Positions 12,172 to 23,209 of a DNA stretch of 64,000 nucleotides are shown here, piece by piece; the first letter of the stretch is position 1; the number at the start of each line of letters is the position of its first letter. The position numbers were made by a program, and so were the translations under genes. The DNA comes from Archegozetes longisetosus (taxonomy: Eukaryota; Arthropoda; Arachnida; Sarcoptiformes; Trhypochthoniidae). The notes under the pieces are model-generated. The model made no database searches. It saw nothing but the letters and a program-made list of their open reading frames with translations, and was not told the DNA's origin. The DNA lies in assembly GCA_018873245.2 (NCBI GenBank), contig JAEMBT020000002.1, positions 2,890,001 to 2,954,000 on the forward strand, given 5' to 3'.

Positions 12172-13836
12172 AAAATTAAAATAGTGAGTAGTAATATTTG
12201 TAACAAGTATTTATTTTAAGTTATGAAGTATTTGCGCAAAAATATATTAATTTTGATCGTAGTCTGAAGAATGAATTCAAATTTCGACATTGGTGTCACT
12301 AATGAATATTTGTGAATTTTCTGATTGTATTTCACTTTCTTGTCATGTTGAAAACAGTTTCAAGCAATAATTTTCTCTTATTTTGAATAATTATCAGAAA
12401 TTATTTGAGATTATTTTATTTCGAATATGAAGAGATTTGAGCAGCGAATAGAAATAATATTACTTTTAAGGCCTAAAACATCATTAATTCTCTCTTCAAA
12501 TAAACAGTTATTGCATTAAATTTCAGTTTAAAGTGAAATTTACTTTGAAAACAATAATTCATAATTCAGAAATGCATCTCATCATTCAATTCGATAGATC
12601 TAATTTAACACCTAATTTGTTAACATACGAGAAGCAATTCAACAATCATTATTATTTTACAGTTAATACTGTTTTTTGCTTTTTTAAATAAATCGGCTTC
12701 AAATGAACTGAGCTCAAAGCTCAACAGCTTGAGCTTAAGCTTGAGCTGCGCTTCTTCATCATAGCCTGAGGTTGAAGCTTGAGCTTATAAACACGAAGAT
12801 AGCTGAAATTGAGCTTGAAGCGCAGCGCAGCTCAAAGCGCAGCTCAGCTCACAGCTAGCTTATGCTCTTTACTATTTCAACAAAACATCGAAATATTGTT
12901 GGTGTACGTCGTCAGGCAAGTTGTTTGAGTATAAAAATTATCACCATTAGCTGATCCAAGTCACATATGATGATAGTCATGTTTATACTCTAACCATTCG
13001 TCTGAAGGTATAGATCAGTATCGTTTTGATATCTTTTGTTCAAACAACTTTTTCGGCTTGCGCTTCTTCAGCTATTATTACAAATGTGACTGTCGATAAA
13101 ATGAAGAAAACAGTTATATTATTGTTGACAGAAGAAACCTTTATATAAATTCGACTTGTCTGTCAAACGGATTTGTCGGCCAAATGAGTGTCAGTCAAAC
13201 GCACCTCTTGGTCAAATGATTGTCTCCCGATGGCAATTATATAACTTATTGTGTAAGAACAGAGCTGTAGTGGCTTATGCAATGTGCGCAAGAACTTATC
13301 GGACGATCTAATATATTAAATTAGTTTCAAAGTATTGGAGTACTTAGAGAATGAGACTAGCCAAAGAAATGGTATAGAATAATTTTTTCTCAAAATTTGT
13401 ATTATTATTACATTTACAACTTTATCTGTTTATTGTTTATTGTTAATTTATAATACTTCATTAGTCGATTTTTTTTATTTATTGCATCTCTGCAAAGAAT
13501 TGTATTAAAACAAAGACATAATGATAGTCAGAATTTTCTATTCGGCTATAGTGTAACTTGATATTCTCGTTAATATTATTGCAAACATAGTGCATTACAT
13601 ATTATTCGATGTCGATTAAATATAATTCTGACAGTTCATGTAAATTTTATCTTATTTTGAAATCATAGACTATAAAAAATTATTAATTGGGATTGAAATG
13701 AATTATACCTCAGGGCTTAGAAATATAGAAAAAATATTCTTTTAGTAACTTTTTTATTTTTTGGTGATAATTGTATAAATTTTGCTACATATATAAATAA
13801 TTATGCATAAATTAATAATACATAAATATTATAATT
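12171..13836. other. Intergenic with degenerate AGCT-rich and GTCAAA repeats
   Basis: No gene is seen. Two simple-repeat patches are present: an AGCTT/GAGCT/GCGCAGCTC-rich block at about 12706-12866, and a looser repeat of GTCAAACG/GGCCAAATG units at about 13156-13226. Confidence 0.5.
12706..12866. repeat. Degenerate GAGCTT/GCGCAGCTC repeat block
   Basis: The words GAGCT, AAGCTTGAGC and GCGCAGCTCA recur many times in about 160 bp and make local palindromes. The block is GC-richer than its surroundings. It looks like an old microsatellite-like or satellite fragment. Confidence 0.6.
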
Positions 13837-14139
13837 TTATTGCGTCCTTTTTGGCTTCAATTCATTTTTAAGACGAGTGGGCATGATAGCTAGAAAATTA
13901 GCCAAATAGTCAGCGCCAAATAATTTAGCGTTTGAATTGGCTAAATTCGAAATCCTTTTCTTGATCTGCTGAGCTGAGTTTAAACTGCGTCCACTTCTAG
14001 TCCTCCCTTCGATACCTTTACCTGAATTCATTCTATTCTCGATGGTATAAATTGTTGAAAGAGATATTTTTACCATCCTATGAAGATTTTGGCATCTTTG
14101 ATCTTGGATTTCGTCAATAGATATGGAACCTGAAATCAC
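13837..14139 (-). CDS. Tc1/mariner-type helix-turn-helix ORF, probable transposase N-terminus remnant
   Basis: This 100-residue minus-strand ORF has the pattern of the paired HTH domain of IS630/Tc1/mariner transposases. A first helix region contains QNLHRMVKISLSTIYTIENR; then come a spacer with basic and glycine residues (SGKGIEGRTRSGRS) and a second helical stretch (QQIKKRISNLANSN). No DDE catalytic domain follows on this strand, so it is an isolated N-terminal fragment or a host gene derived from one. The annotated start is the first in-frame ATG; an upstream exon cannot be excluded. Confidence 0.5.
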   Translation of the reverse strand: MISGSISIDEIQDQRCQNLHRMVKISLSTIYTIENRMNSGKGIEGRTRSGRSLNSAQQIKKRISNLANSNAKLFGADYLANFLAIMPTRLKNELKPKRTQ

Positions 14140-14584
14140 TTTCCATTCTCAAAACTTTGGACTATAAAATCGCACTTGTTTTGATTTAAAGACCGATTAA
14201 TTACCTTTAAATTCACATATGACATGATAGGATTATCCGTGTATAATATGATTAAAAAGTCACTTTCATTTGAATAGACTTTTCTAGATTTATAAATCCT
14301 GAGCTATAGTTATACAGTATGATAAAAATATAAATTTATATATCAAAATAGTTCTACATTTGATGATTCGTTTGTAATTAATTACTCGATTTAAAATAAC
14401 TGATAACTTTTAAAGTAAATAAATGGTTAACCGTAGTGATGATAAAGTACAAGTTTCACTAATATTAATTTTCAGTTGTAAGCAAATTATTTTAATATTT
14501 GAAATCTCAGTAATCGAGTTCTAAGAATGTCACTCTTTACATGATTTCCCTCTGGCAAAACTTATCATGTTTTTAAACACATTT
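14140..14584. other. Intergenic, nothing recognised
   Basis: AT-rich spacer between the HTH ORF and the 3' end of the fucosyltransferase gene. Confidence 0.5.
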
Positions 14585-16592
14585 TTAAACTAAATGAATG
14601 TCATCATAGACCTTATAATGAGGATAGAGTTTATAAAATTTTTGATTTTCTGATGAATTTGAAGCGTAGAAGTACGAGTCCCAACCTCTACCATTAATTG
14701 CCTGATCGAACCATTCTGTTTTTGTTCCATGAATACGCTCGTGAAATTGATCGCCGATTTTCACAGTCCATTGTTCTCCAGATTTAGGAGAATGATTGTA
14801 AAGAGCAGTTCTGATTGGAGTGAGAGAGTGGTGATAATGAAAGGGAACATCTAGTGATCGATATTTGAATGAGGCATCAATTTGTTTGAATTGCATTAAT
14901 TCATACGATAAACGACATATCTACCAAAACAAATACAGACTTCTTTTAAGATAGTATTTTAAATTAATATCTTATATTATAATAAGACTTACAGCTGAAC
15001 TAAATGTGCAAACAATATAATCAGATTCTGAAAGCATGAACACATCACTCAGAACTCCCCAAAGAGAACTATTTGTATATCTAGTATTTTGTTCAGATGC
15101 TAGTTTTGATATTGATGTACTACCTATGAATTCATAATTAGGATAATCTTGAATTAGTGTTGGCAAAACTGATGGATCATCTGATGCAACATAAACCAGT
15201 CTTTGAGGCACATTTTCAGTTAGTTCTAATTTATCGAAATAATCCTTAACGTGAAGCATATAATCAGATAATGGATGATAAAGTGCCTCTTTATAATCAA
15301 GTTTATCAGTTCTTCTGACTTGTATTCCTACGATTGGATGTTTGTAATTAATTTGATGTTTGAAATCTTGAAGATATTTTTCAAGTCTAGGCTGTGGTCT
15401 CATTATATAACCGGTAAATTGTGAATGAAACCAAGAATTGGGATTGTCTAATAAATTCATTAGATCTGAACCAATATTTTTGGGCAAATGGTTCATTAGT
15501 TTTCTTTTAATGACTGTATTCGGTCGCGGAACTTCATTCAGCTCGTCTTTGGATAGTTGTGTGTAATCACATGTTTTGCTCAATGGAATAAAGACATTGT
15601 TCCACTTCTCTTGACCAAAATATAAGCCCCAATTAGGTATCAAAATAACAGTTTGATTGTTATAATAAGCTGATAACAAACACCATAATATTTCGTGAAT
15701 ACCAGATGCAAATCCTGCTCCAATGGTAAGCTTACAAATGAGTTTTGGTACTTTATGACAAAGTTGTTTTGGAGGATTTTGAAGTTTGTCTACTTTTGAG
15801 AAAATGAATTTCGAAATTTGTTGTAATTGGGTTCTTCTGAATTGATCGAGTTTGAGTAATTTGGTTGCGTTTTCTATTTCCAGTTGTAAAACACTATAAT
15901 TTTATTTAAATTTTATAAATTCATCACAAAATTAATTTCGTTTTGAATATTTTTGTCTAGAAGATTTTATTATAACTTATTAATGCACCTTCAATAATAA
16001 AGGATTATTGAGATATAGAATTATTCAGATTGAAATATTCAATAAAAATATTTTCATACTTTTTGATATCGCTGACTTCTTCCAATATTATATTTTTCGT
16101 GGTTTGATTTAATGTTTCAGTTTTATTCAAAGTTATCGATAAATAATTGAACATTTCTTGAGCTGTGGTATGAGATCTTCTCAAATGATTAATTGATTCC
16201 AACTTTACTGGAATGTAAATTTAATGATTAGAAAAAATGAATATTTGTTTAGGAATGAAAATATATTTTAAACATTTAAAGACTCGTTTTTATAAAGAGA
16301 TCATGAATTAAGGAATTTCGATTAACCTTATATAAATACTTTCTATTCTATTTTTATTGTTAATACAATCCAAAGTATTGCTTTGAATAATTTCTTACTT
16401 TAAGCAATGACTATTCATTTGGTTTACATTTGAGCCTATAGTTAACTCACTCATTTTCGAATGGAGAGGTATTCGAAGTTCGTATTTATTAATGAAGTTA
16501 AAATTTGTTAAAATACATAAAAACACCAGTGAAATAGTAACCAAAAAATATATCCATAAAAAGGAAGATACATATTTACTCTTGCATCTCAT
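14585..16592 (-). CDS. FUT8: Alpha-1,6-fucosyltransferase (FUT8), four coding exons
   Basis: FUT8 transfers fucose from GDP-fucose to the innermost GlcNAc of N-glycans in the Golgi. Coding exons, in order, are 16592-16451, 16207-16060, 15893-14993 and 14920-14585; phases 1, 2 and 0 agree at every junction, giving 508 residues (human protein about 575). A type II membrane anchor lies at about 11-31. The donor-binding VRRTDK is at 289-294 (Arg290, Arg291), ASDDPS has Asp335 and Asp336, and GVLSDVF has Asp380. A C-terminal SH3-like domain follows from about 420, ending in LYPHYKVYDDIHLV. After CTFSS the family usually has Gln; here it is Ala397, the last residue before the final intron. Start choice: a further in-frame TTG lies upstream, but the first ATG is at 16592. 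Confidence 0.9.
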
Positions 16593-18789
16593 GGTTGGAA
16601 TTATTTTAGAAATCAACTTTCAAGTCCCAAAAATAAAGCTTTTCTGAATTCAAATATTCACAAATAAGTCGCTTCAATCTAAGAGATAATTTTAAAAATA
16701 TGTTTTTATAAGGACAAACAGTTTATCTAAACCTGTGACTTGTCAAATAAAATATAAATTGTCCAATGAGTAATACGGAATTCCTTTCAGATGTGAGTTA
16801 TAAAATGAGGTTATGCATTAGTCATATAACACTTGTTCTAAACAGAACTGCCACCACTCCAGTTTTCCAAAGCTGTTAGAACTGAAGATTTTAATAATAT
16901 TTTTTTATCTAAAATAGGATAAAATCTACTATTTTTAAATTATGAATTTAACAAATAAATGAAACTGTAAAGTGTGAATATTTTAAACCTTAGTTAAAGT
17001 TATGTGTAAGGTATCTTAATGCAGGTGTGCTGAAGGTTAAGACCATTTGTAGATTAAAGGATTAACAAATTCTGAATTTTATGATGAAAAAGTTTTTGGT
17101 CACACGTTAGAAACTTACTTAATGCTATAATAAATTAGCGTTATATTCGAATAAAATTTGAAATAATTAATTTAAATATTGCAAATGATGTTTTTTTATA
17201 TCACTAGTTGTCGTACTATCTAATAAATAACTACATTAGTTTGAAAAATCAAATGTTTATATTTTACAGAGTTTGATGAATGGTTTTCACCAGAAATTTC
17301 AATTGTCTTTCCTTTTAAATGTCATAAAAATTATTGAAAGTAAAGGCAAAAAGTTGAACAAATATTTATTCAGACACTTATTCCTTTCATTTGAACTTTT
17401 AATAAAAGGATAGTAACTATGATTTTGTTTGCTTTTAAACAAATCTTGATATGATAAACTAAAACTTATGAATATTTAAATACATTAGATGCATTAAGTT
17501 CAAAATAAACATTCAAAACAGGAAAAAAGCATAAAAGTAGGTGTATTTTGTGACAAAATGATGTCGTTCATAAAATAATTACGGAATTGATGAAAAATTT
17601 TTATCGGAAAAATGAATAGCCTGTTGAAGTAGAACGTAATTTGATATTACTTTTCCATGGACAAAATTATAGAGATCAAGGTATGGCTTGAATGATAGGA
17701 AGAGAGTAATAGAAAGATATGGTGGGCACTCAAAGTATTGACATACCTTATTTTGCAACTTTAAGTGACTAATTATGAATTTTTTATTTTTATTCTTAAA
17801 TTGTTGTAGTCTTGATAAAATAAATAGATTACTTATCTACTTTTTATTAATAGTTCAAACGCAAGGAATTAAATGCCTTGTCTGTACTTTCAATAATGAG
17901 TGGCTTAATGAAGAAATCGCAAACTGTAGCTGATAAAAGTTGAATGACCGCAAATTGTATACTATATAATTCTAATTGGTTTTTATTTCAGAACAGCCTT
18001 AGATTTTGCTTAATATTATAAACAAGTTATCCCTCAAATAATTTTTAGATTTGAACTTTGAAATTTTCTATCAAAAGTTTAATCAAAGTTTAGTCAAAGT
18101 AAAATAAGTTCAGATTTAGTCATAACTTTGAACGATTGCAGTTTTATTTGACTTTATTCAAAAACAATTTTAATTGTGAAGAATTAGTTTTTCCAAGATA
18201 TTCCTCAAGCATATAGTAATTATTTGCCTGTCTCTAGAGGTAAATTTTTTGTTATACAAAAAATTCTGAAATATATTACGAATAACTTACAAAATGAGGT
18301 GAATTTTTATGATTCTCTGTATTTAATAGATTCTATTTCTATTCCTAAAACCCAAGTTTTGTTACATCCATTGTTTGACCAAAAAAACCAGAAATGAATA
18401 AAAACGAAACATCAAAATTATGTAAAAGTTCTATTCATTAAAGTTATATTTCAAAGTTTTGCATTTCACTGATTTCATGATAAAACTTGACACTTAATCA
18501 ATAGACATGACTATTAAGGGTTATTTTCCAGATTAATGTTTCTAAAAAGTTTTGACTTATTAAAAACTAATGACTAATGTTGAATGTTTAACTTGTAAGG
18601 GCAACCCACCTTAAGCAATTGTGCTTGGGTAAAGACCTTTGACTACATGGTTCGAAGGCAAATATTGAGGACACATCTTAGACTAGAATACTAAAATTTT
18701 TGACACGTATAATTTTGTAGAAGATAAAATTTTCTTAGATTCTTTAACATTAAATCTATAGAGGAAGACATGATTTCAAAGATTCATTT
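16593..18789. other. Intergenic, nothing recognised
   Basis: Upstream region of FUT8 and beyond. AT-rich, with no ORF or repeat that can be supported. Confidence 0.5.
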
Positions 18790-19378
18790 GACCCCCGCCC
18801 CATCAGTTTTCTTTTGAGATTTTGCTCGAAAATAACTAAAACTAAGGAAATAATTTTGGGAAAGTTTTAGAGTGGTATAAGATCTTGAACAGGGTCAAAT
18901 CGAAGGTTCAAATTTTCATTAATTTTAATATTGAAAAACAAAAGAATGGGTTTAAGATCCCGAATCTCAAACTTCATTTCACTTTCTGTTGAGATCCTGA
19001 CATGAAATCGTAATAATCTAAAATCATCGGAGATTTTTCAGGTCATTTCAGGTATTTTTTTCAGGGATTTTTTCGATTTATTCAATAAGTCAAGATGAAG
19101 AATTAGAAAATATATTCAATACTAAATAAAATAGAGGAAAGTGATGATGAATAAAAATGGCATAACTAGTGAGGATCTCGATAAAAATGAAATGAAGATT
19201 GAGATTTGGTGTCTTTACCCTGCTTTTTTACTTTTCAATATTGAAATTAATGAAAATTTGAACCTTCGATTTGACCCTGACCCAGGTTTTGCACCAATAT
19301 AAAACTCCTAAAATTATTTCCCTAATTTTAGTTATTTTCGAGCGAAATCTCAATAGAAAACTGGGTAGATAGTGCCTT
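18790..19378. mobile_element. Foldback element with about 215-bp inverted arms
   Basis: 18790-19010 is matched in inverted orientation by about 19162-19378. A diagnostic shared stretch is AGGGTCAAATCGAAGGTTCA on one arm and its complement on the other. Mismatches are frequent, so the element is old. The loop of about 150 bp has no coding content. Confidence 0.75.
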
Positions 19379-20539
19379 TTGGGTCACATACTTTTGATGA
19401 TTGACCCTAATAGTACTTGATATGAGGGGTCGAATGATATATAACGTGCCGATATTCTATACATAAATTACGTAAATAAAATTGATATTTTAAAAATTTA
19501 AAAATTATTTTCAATCCCTCAAGCCAGCGTGTCAACCCCTTACCCCCAAGTGTGACACATCATTATGTTCAGTTCATCAAACTGAGCATTTTCATACCAC
19601 ACTTGACCACTTACAACCCAAAGTAGACCACTTCTGGCCAACTCTCGACGGAAGTCACTGAACCCATCAAACTATATATCAGGGGACTCAGGACATCGAA
19701 CTGAGCATTTTGATACTTCACTTGATTATCTCAATTAGTTCTCGAGATATTCAACTTTTAGTTTTTATAACTCCAGCATGTCAGCATATAGTTACCGAGA
19801 AGCTATGTCGTAGGTACTTCAAATATTTATCAAGAAATTTTACTGGAATTCTAAAAGAATTTAGATTTTGTTTAAAACTCATAAAACCTAAGGTATAAAT
19901 CTTTTAAAACATGTAACGTTATTCATGAACATATCATAACAAGGAATTACTTGCGAAATCATGTGTATCATTTACACTTTGATTTCATTATCATCTTTAC
20001 CTTAACCAAAGTTCTAAATTTATCGTTGAAATATCACAAATGAAATTCGATTTAGAAATTTCATTTTATTTCGTGCGCAAAATTTTTTTAAGTCAAGAAT
20101 AATGCATTAAATTAGTAAATATTTTATTTTAAATTAATTTTTATTGAATGCATTTTTTTATAAATATCAAAACACAATGGTTTAGCCTATAAGGACGGCA
20201 ACGATACTCCTTTATCAGATAAGAGTATGTTGGTCGTCCTCGAAAAGCATCTGTTGATAAACACTCCCTAATGGCTGATGTCACGAAGAAGAAGTAGTGG
20301 TCATCACTTTTCCAAATTTGAGATGACGATAGAATCATAGCTCCGAAATTCAACATGTCTGATCGAACCTTATATAGGCGTTTGGATTAAAAGGTATCAA
20401 ATACTTCAACTTTATCATACAGGGTGTTTCGTCTCGGTTTTCCGATTGTAATCTGTCATAAGGTTTGAACTAATAAAGATAGAGTCAAATGGTTTTCACT
20501 AAAATGAATAAACACAAATTTCAGGTAAAATAAAAATGT
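19379..20539. other. Intergenic with a short direct repeat
   Basis: Two copies of an ATCRAACTGAGCATTTT segment lie about 115 bp apart (near 19577 and 19694), each followed by related sequence (CATACCACACTTGA, GATACTTCACTTGA). This suggests a degenerate tandem repeat. Near 20420 an ACAGGGTGTTTCG motif could be a worn transposon end. No gene is supported. Confidence 0.45.
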
Positions 20540-21452
20540 TTGGACTATAGTAAACGGGGACAAGCATGTTCCCGACGTTGTAGACGCATAAATTCTACAT
20601 CGGTGGATTCGTCTCGACCATACGAATCGATTGAGACCATAATCGAGGTCAACACGAAAATTCGAGTTTATTCGATCTAATAAGTCGAATTTCGATTCGA
20701 TCTTTATTTAAAAATAGAACAGAAAACTGAAGACAAATTAAACATGTGTGAACTTAAGGTCACTTTCATTGTCACTTCCAGACCATTTTCATCTGATTTC
20801 TTCAACGTGAGTGAGTATGTTACCAATGTAGAAACATAAATTATACATCATTGGAATCTTCCTGACCATACTAATTGGATGAGTTCATACTCGAGATTAT
20901 ACAAATTCATTTAACGTCATTCAATTTTTTCGACTTTGAATGTCGAATTTCGGTTTGACTCTAATATGGAGTGTATTTCAATTTTAAAGTATATAAGATT
21001 AATCGCTTGAAATAACTTCGGACATAAGAACTGGGAGATAATACTTAAAATATTTTTTCAATCTTATTTTAAAATTTAGATTTTTAAAGTTTATTTAATG
21101 TTATGACCAATAATATCTTTTATGATCAGCTTTTAGGCTCAGTATCGAAGATTATTTCTAATCAGTGTATCACAGAATTATTTTGACGTTATATTAGTTT
21201 TGTGTAAAAGTACGGATTTGATCTGTCTAAATTATTTCAAGCGGTTAATCTATTTTTATGTTCTATCTGTTAAATAAAGATTGAATCGAAATTCGACTTA
21301 TTAGATCGAATAAACTCGAATTTTCGTGTTGACTTCGGATGACCTCGAGTATGGTCTCAATCGACTCGTATGGTCGAGACGAGTCCACCGATGTATAATT
21401 TATGCGTCAACGACGTTGGGAACATACCCGTCCACATTTGCTATAGTCCAAC
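20540..21452. mobile_element. Inverted-repeat element with an extra internal copy of its terminal unit
   Basis: Left arm 20540-20715 and right arm about 21231-21452 are inverted copies; both begin inward with TTGGACTATAG and later share TCGAATTTCGATTC. Between them, 20816-21025 is a third, direct-orientation degenerate copy (ACATAAATTATACATC, CCATACTAATTGGAT, GTCGAATTTCGGTT). It also contains TTAATCGCTTGAAATAA, which is shared with the inner edge of the right arm but absent from the left. No transposase is present. Confidence 0.75.
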
Positions 21453-21465
21453 CATAAAATCTATA

Positions 21466-21650
21466 TTAGGTTGGTAAACTGATAATAAAAACTCAACTTT
21501 TTGGGAACATATTTTGGTAAATAAAAAATGTGTTTTATTCGAATTTCATCAATTGTTCATAATTTTCGAAAGTTCTTGTTTGATAGTAGCCTTTACTTTA
21601 AGCATTATTATTAATTAAATTTTTGAACAGAAGTGAATACTATACTGTTA
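21466..21650. repeat. Possible mariner-end remnant
   Basis: ATTAGGTTGGTAAACTGATA at about 21466 resembles mariner terminal repeats (TTAGGTTGGC type) with a TA in front. No matching opposite end or transposase frame could be identified. Confidence 0.3.
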
Positions 21651-21849
21651 AGCAGGTTAAACACAAAAGAAATGATTTCAAATTGTATTTAATCAGTTTT
21701 ATAAGATATAATTTTAGACCAAAAGTGTTCTGTTTGAGTAAGTTTTAAATAGTTTTGATTAAAGCCTAATAAAATGTCAATTTAAGACCAAAGATTATAC
21801 TATAGTTAATGCTATATTTACAAAGTCAATGCACTTGTAATGAAATCCA

Positions 21850-22485
21850 GTAGAATTAAGGATGGGATATGTCCCGATTTCGTCAGGATTGTCCCGAATC
21901 TTGGTGGACAATCCAGAGTCCCGATGATACCTTAATCGGGACAATGTTTGGTCCCGACAAATAAAGTCTCTGAAATCATATATAATTAAAATTTTTTTGT
22001 TGCTTATATTATGCATTATTTAAAATAAACTGTAAAATAAGAAAATTATTGCTAATAATTACTATGAATTATTTAGCACATTTTTTGTAGATATATAAAG
22101 CTTATATTAAGTTATTTGATGAACAAAATATATTTAAAATCATTGAGTCAGTAATAGCTATACCTATTGGTAACGATTTCGTGAAGAGGGTTTTCACACA
22201 CTCACACAAGATATGGACCGACGATAGGAATCGATTATCATTACATATGATTAAGGCTGAGATTTGTATCAGTAATAATTATAATATGAATTGTAGTGAA
22301 TTTGCCTCATATGCAAAAAAATGAATCTCTACTTAAGCGTGTAAAATCATCTCAAAATACAATTATAAAAAATAATGTGTTTATTAGATATCTGTATTGA
22401 AATTTTACTTAAAAAAATAAATGTCCCGATTTTGTCCCGATTTCTTTGACTATTTTTAATAAATTGTCCCGATTTGGCAAAAATT
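21850..22485 (+). mobile_element. hAT-type transposon remnant with GTCCCGA repeats
   Basis: The word TGTCCCGA or its complement recurs at both edges (about 21867-21960 and 22420-22470), like the subterminal repeats of hAT elements. Between them lies a hAT-transposase C-terminal fragment (see the 22145-22324 entry). Exact ends and target duplication could not be set. It interrupts or adjoins a chemoreceptor pseudogene stub on its right. Confidence 0.55.
22145..22324 (+). pseudogene. hAT transposase C-terminal (dimerisation-region) fragment
   Basis: The frame through 22181 reads AIPIGNDFVKRVFTHSHKIW, then TDDRNRLSLHMIKAEICI and CSEFASYAKK before a TGA at 22322. This matches the family pattern near the hAT dimerisation region (V-F-S/T-x-x-x-x-I/L-W-T-D-x-R-N-R-L). 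The upstream catalytic part is absent. Confidence 0.6.
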
Positions 22486-22640
22486 CATATATCATCTTTA
22501 GTTATGACAAATTCCCTATTTTACAAAGCAATTGTTGGGTTCGTTTCGTCATAATTTTCGACTAAGAATTAAATTATATTCTCTCATATTACAGATATGT
22601 ACACCAGATATTTCTTATTAGTTCGCAAATTTGCTTAAAA
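22486..22640 (+). pseudogene. 3' stub of a chemoreceptor paralogue
   Basis: 22486-22640 aligns by eye with the end of the intact receptor gene at about 25010-25166. The last coding stretch (CTATTTTACAAAG), the small last intron and the short terminal exon (TATTTCTTATTAGT) are all shared. Here the donor is GC instead of GT and the terminal exon has lost about 7 bp before the shared ATGTACA, which breaks the frame. Only the 3' end remains; the hAT remnant lies directly upstream. Confidence 0.65.
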
Positions 22641-23209
22641 GTAAAATGTCTAAATCGATGAGCGTTATTATACTGACAAAGAAATACGAAATAATTTAGG
22701 ACTGTTTGTGAACTTTGACTGATTTCTGAATTTTTTCTTCTGAATATGAAGAAAATATTTTTAAAAAAATCTTTTAAAAAATAAAATGGGCAAATGATAT
22801 AAGTTAATTTGTGTTCAAATTAAAACAACTCAATGATATTTTCTGTTGAAGAGAAGAATATATTTATGCATGAAATTTCCTCACATAAACAAGTTAATTG
22901 CTCATCAAAATATTTCACAAGTGATTAATTGAGACTCTAAGCGAAAAGTTAATCTACCAATCATTTGAGATAAATTATTCAAAAATTCGTTTATAATTAC
23001 TATAAAAGCAAAAATGATTAAGTTTCTTAGCAACTAGAGTCTAAGAACTATATCGCATGCTTTGAAGTTATAATAATTATTTTCCATTCAAACTAGAAAT
23101 CCATAAAATATTACGAAAACTTGAAAAATGTAATCTTTCTACATAAAACCAGGAAAGTTTGCAGCTCGCTTACTCTCAAAACTGAATAGTGCAAATTTTC
23201 GCCTAAGAA
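22641..23209. other. Intergenic, upstream of the chemoreceptor gene
   Basis: AT-rich, with no supported feature. It presumably contains the promoter of the receptor gene. Confidence 0.5.

Noticed and set aside
18600..18680. tRNA-like GGTTCGAA segment
   Set aside because: No cloverleaf could be formed around it; the A box and acceptor stem are absent.
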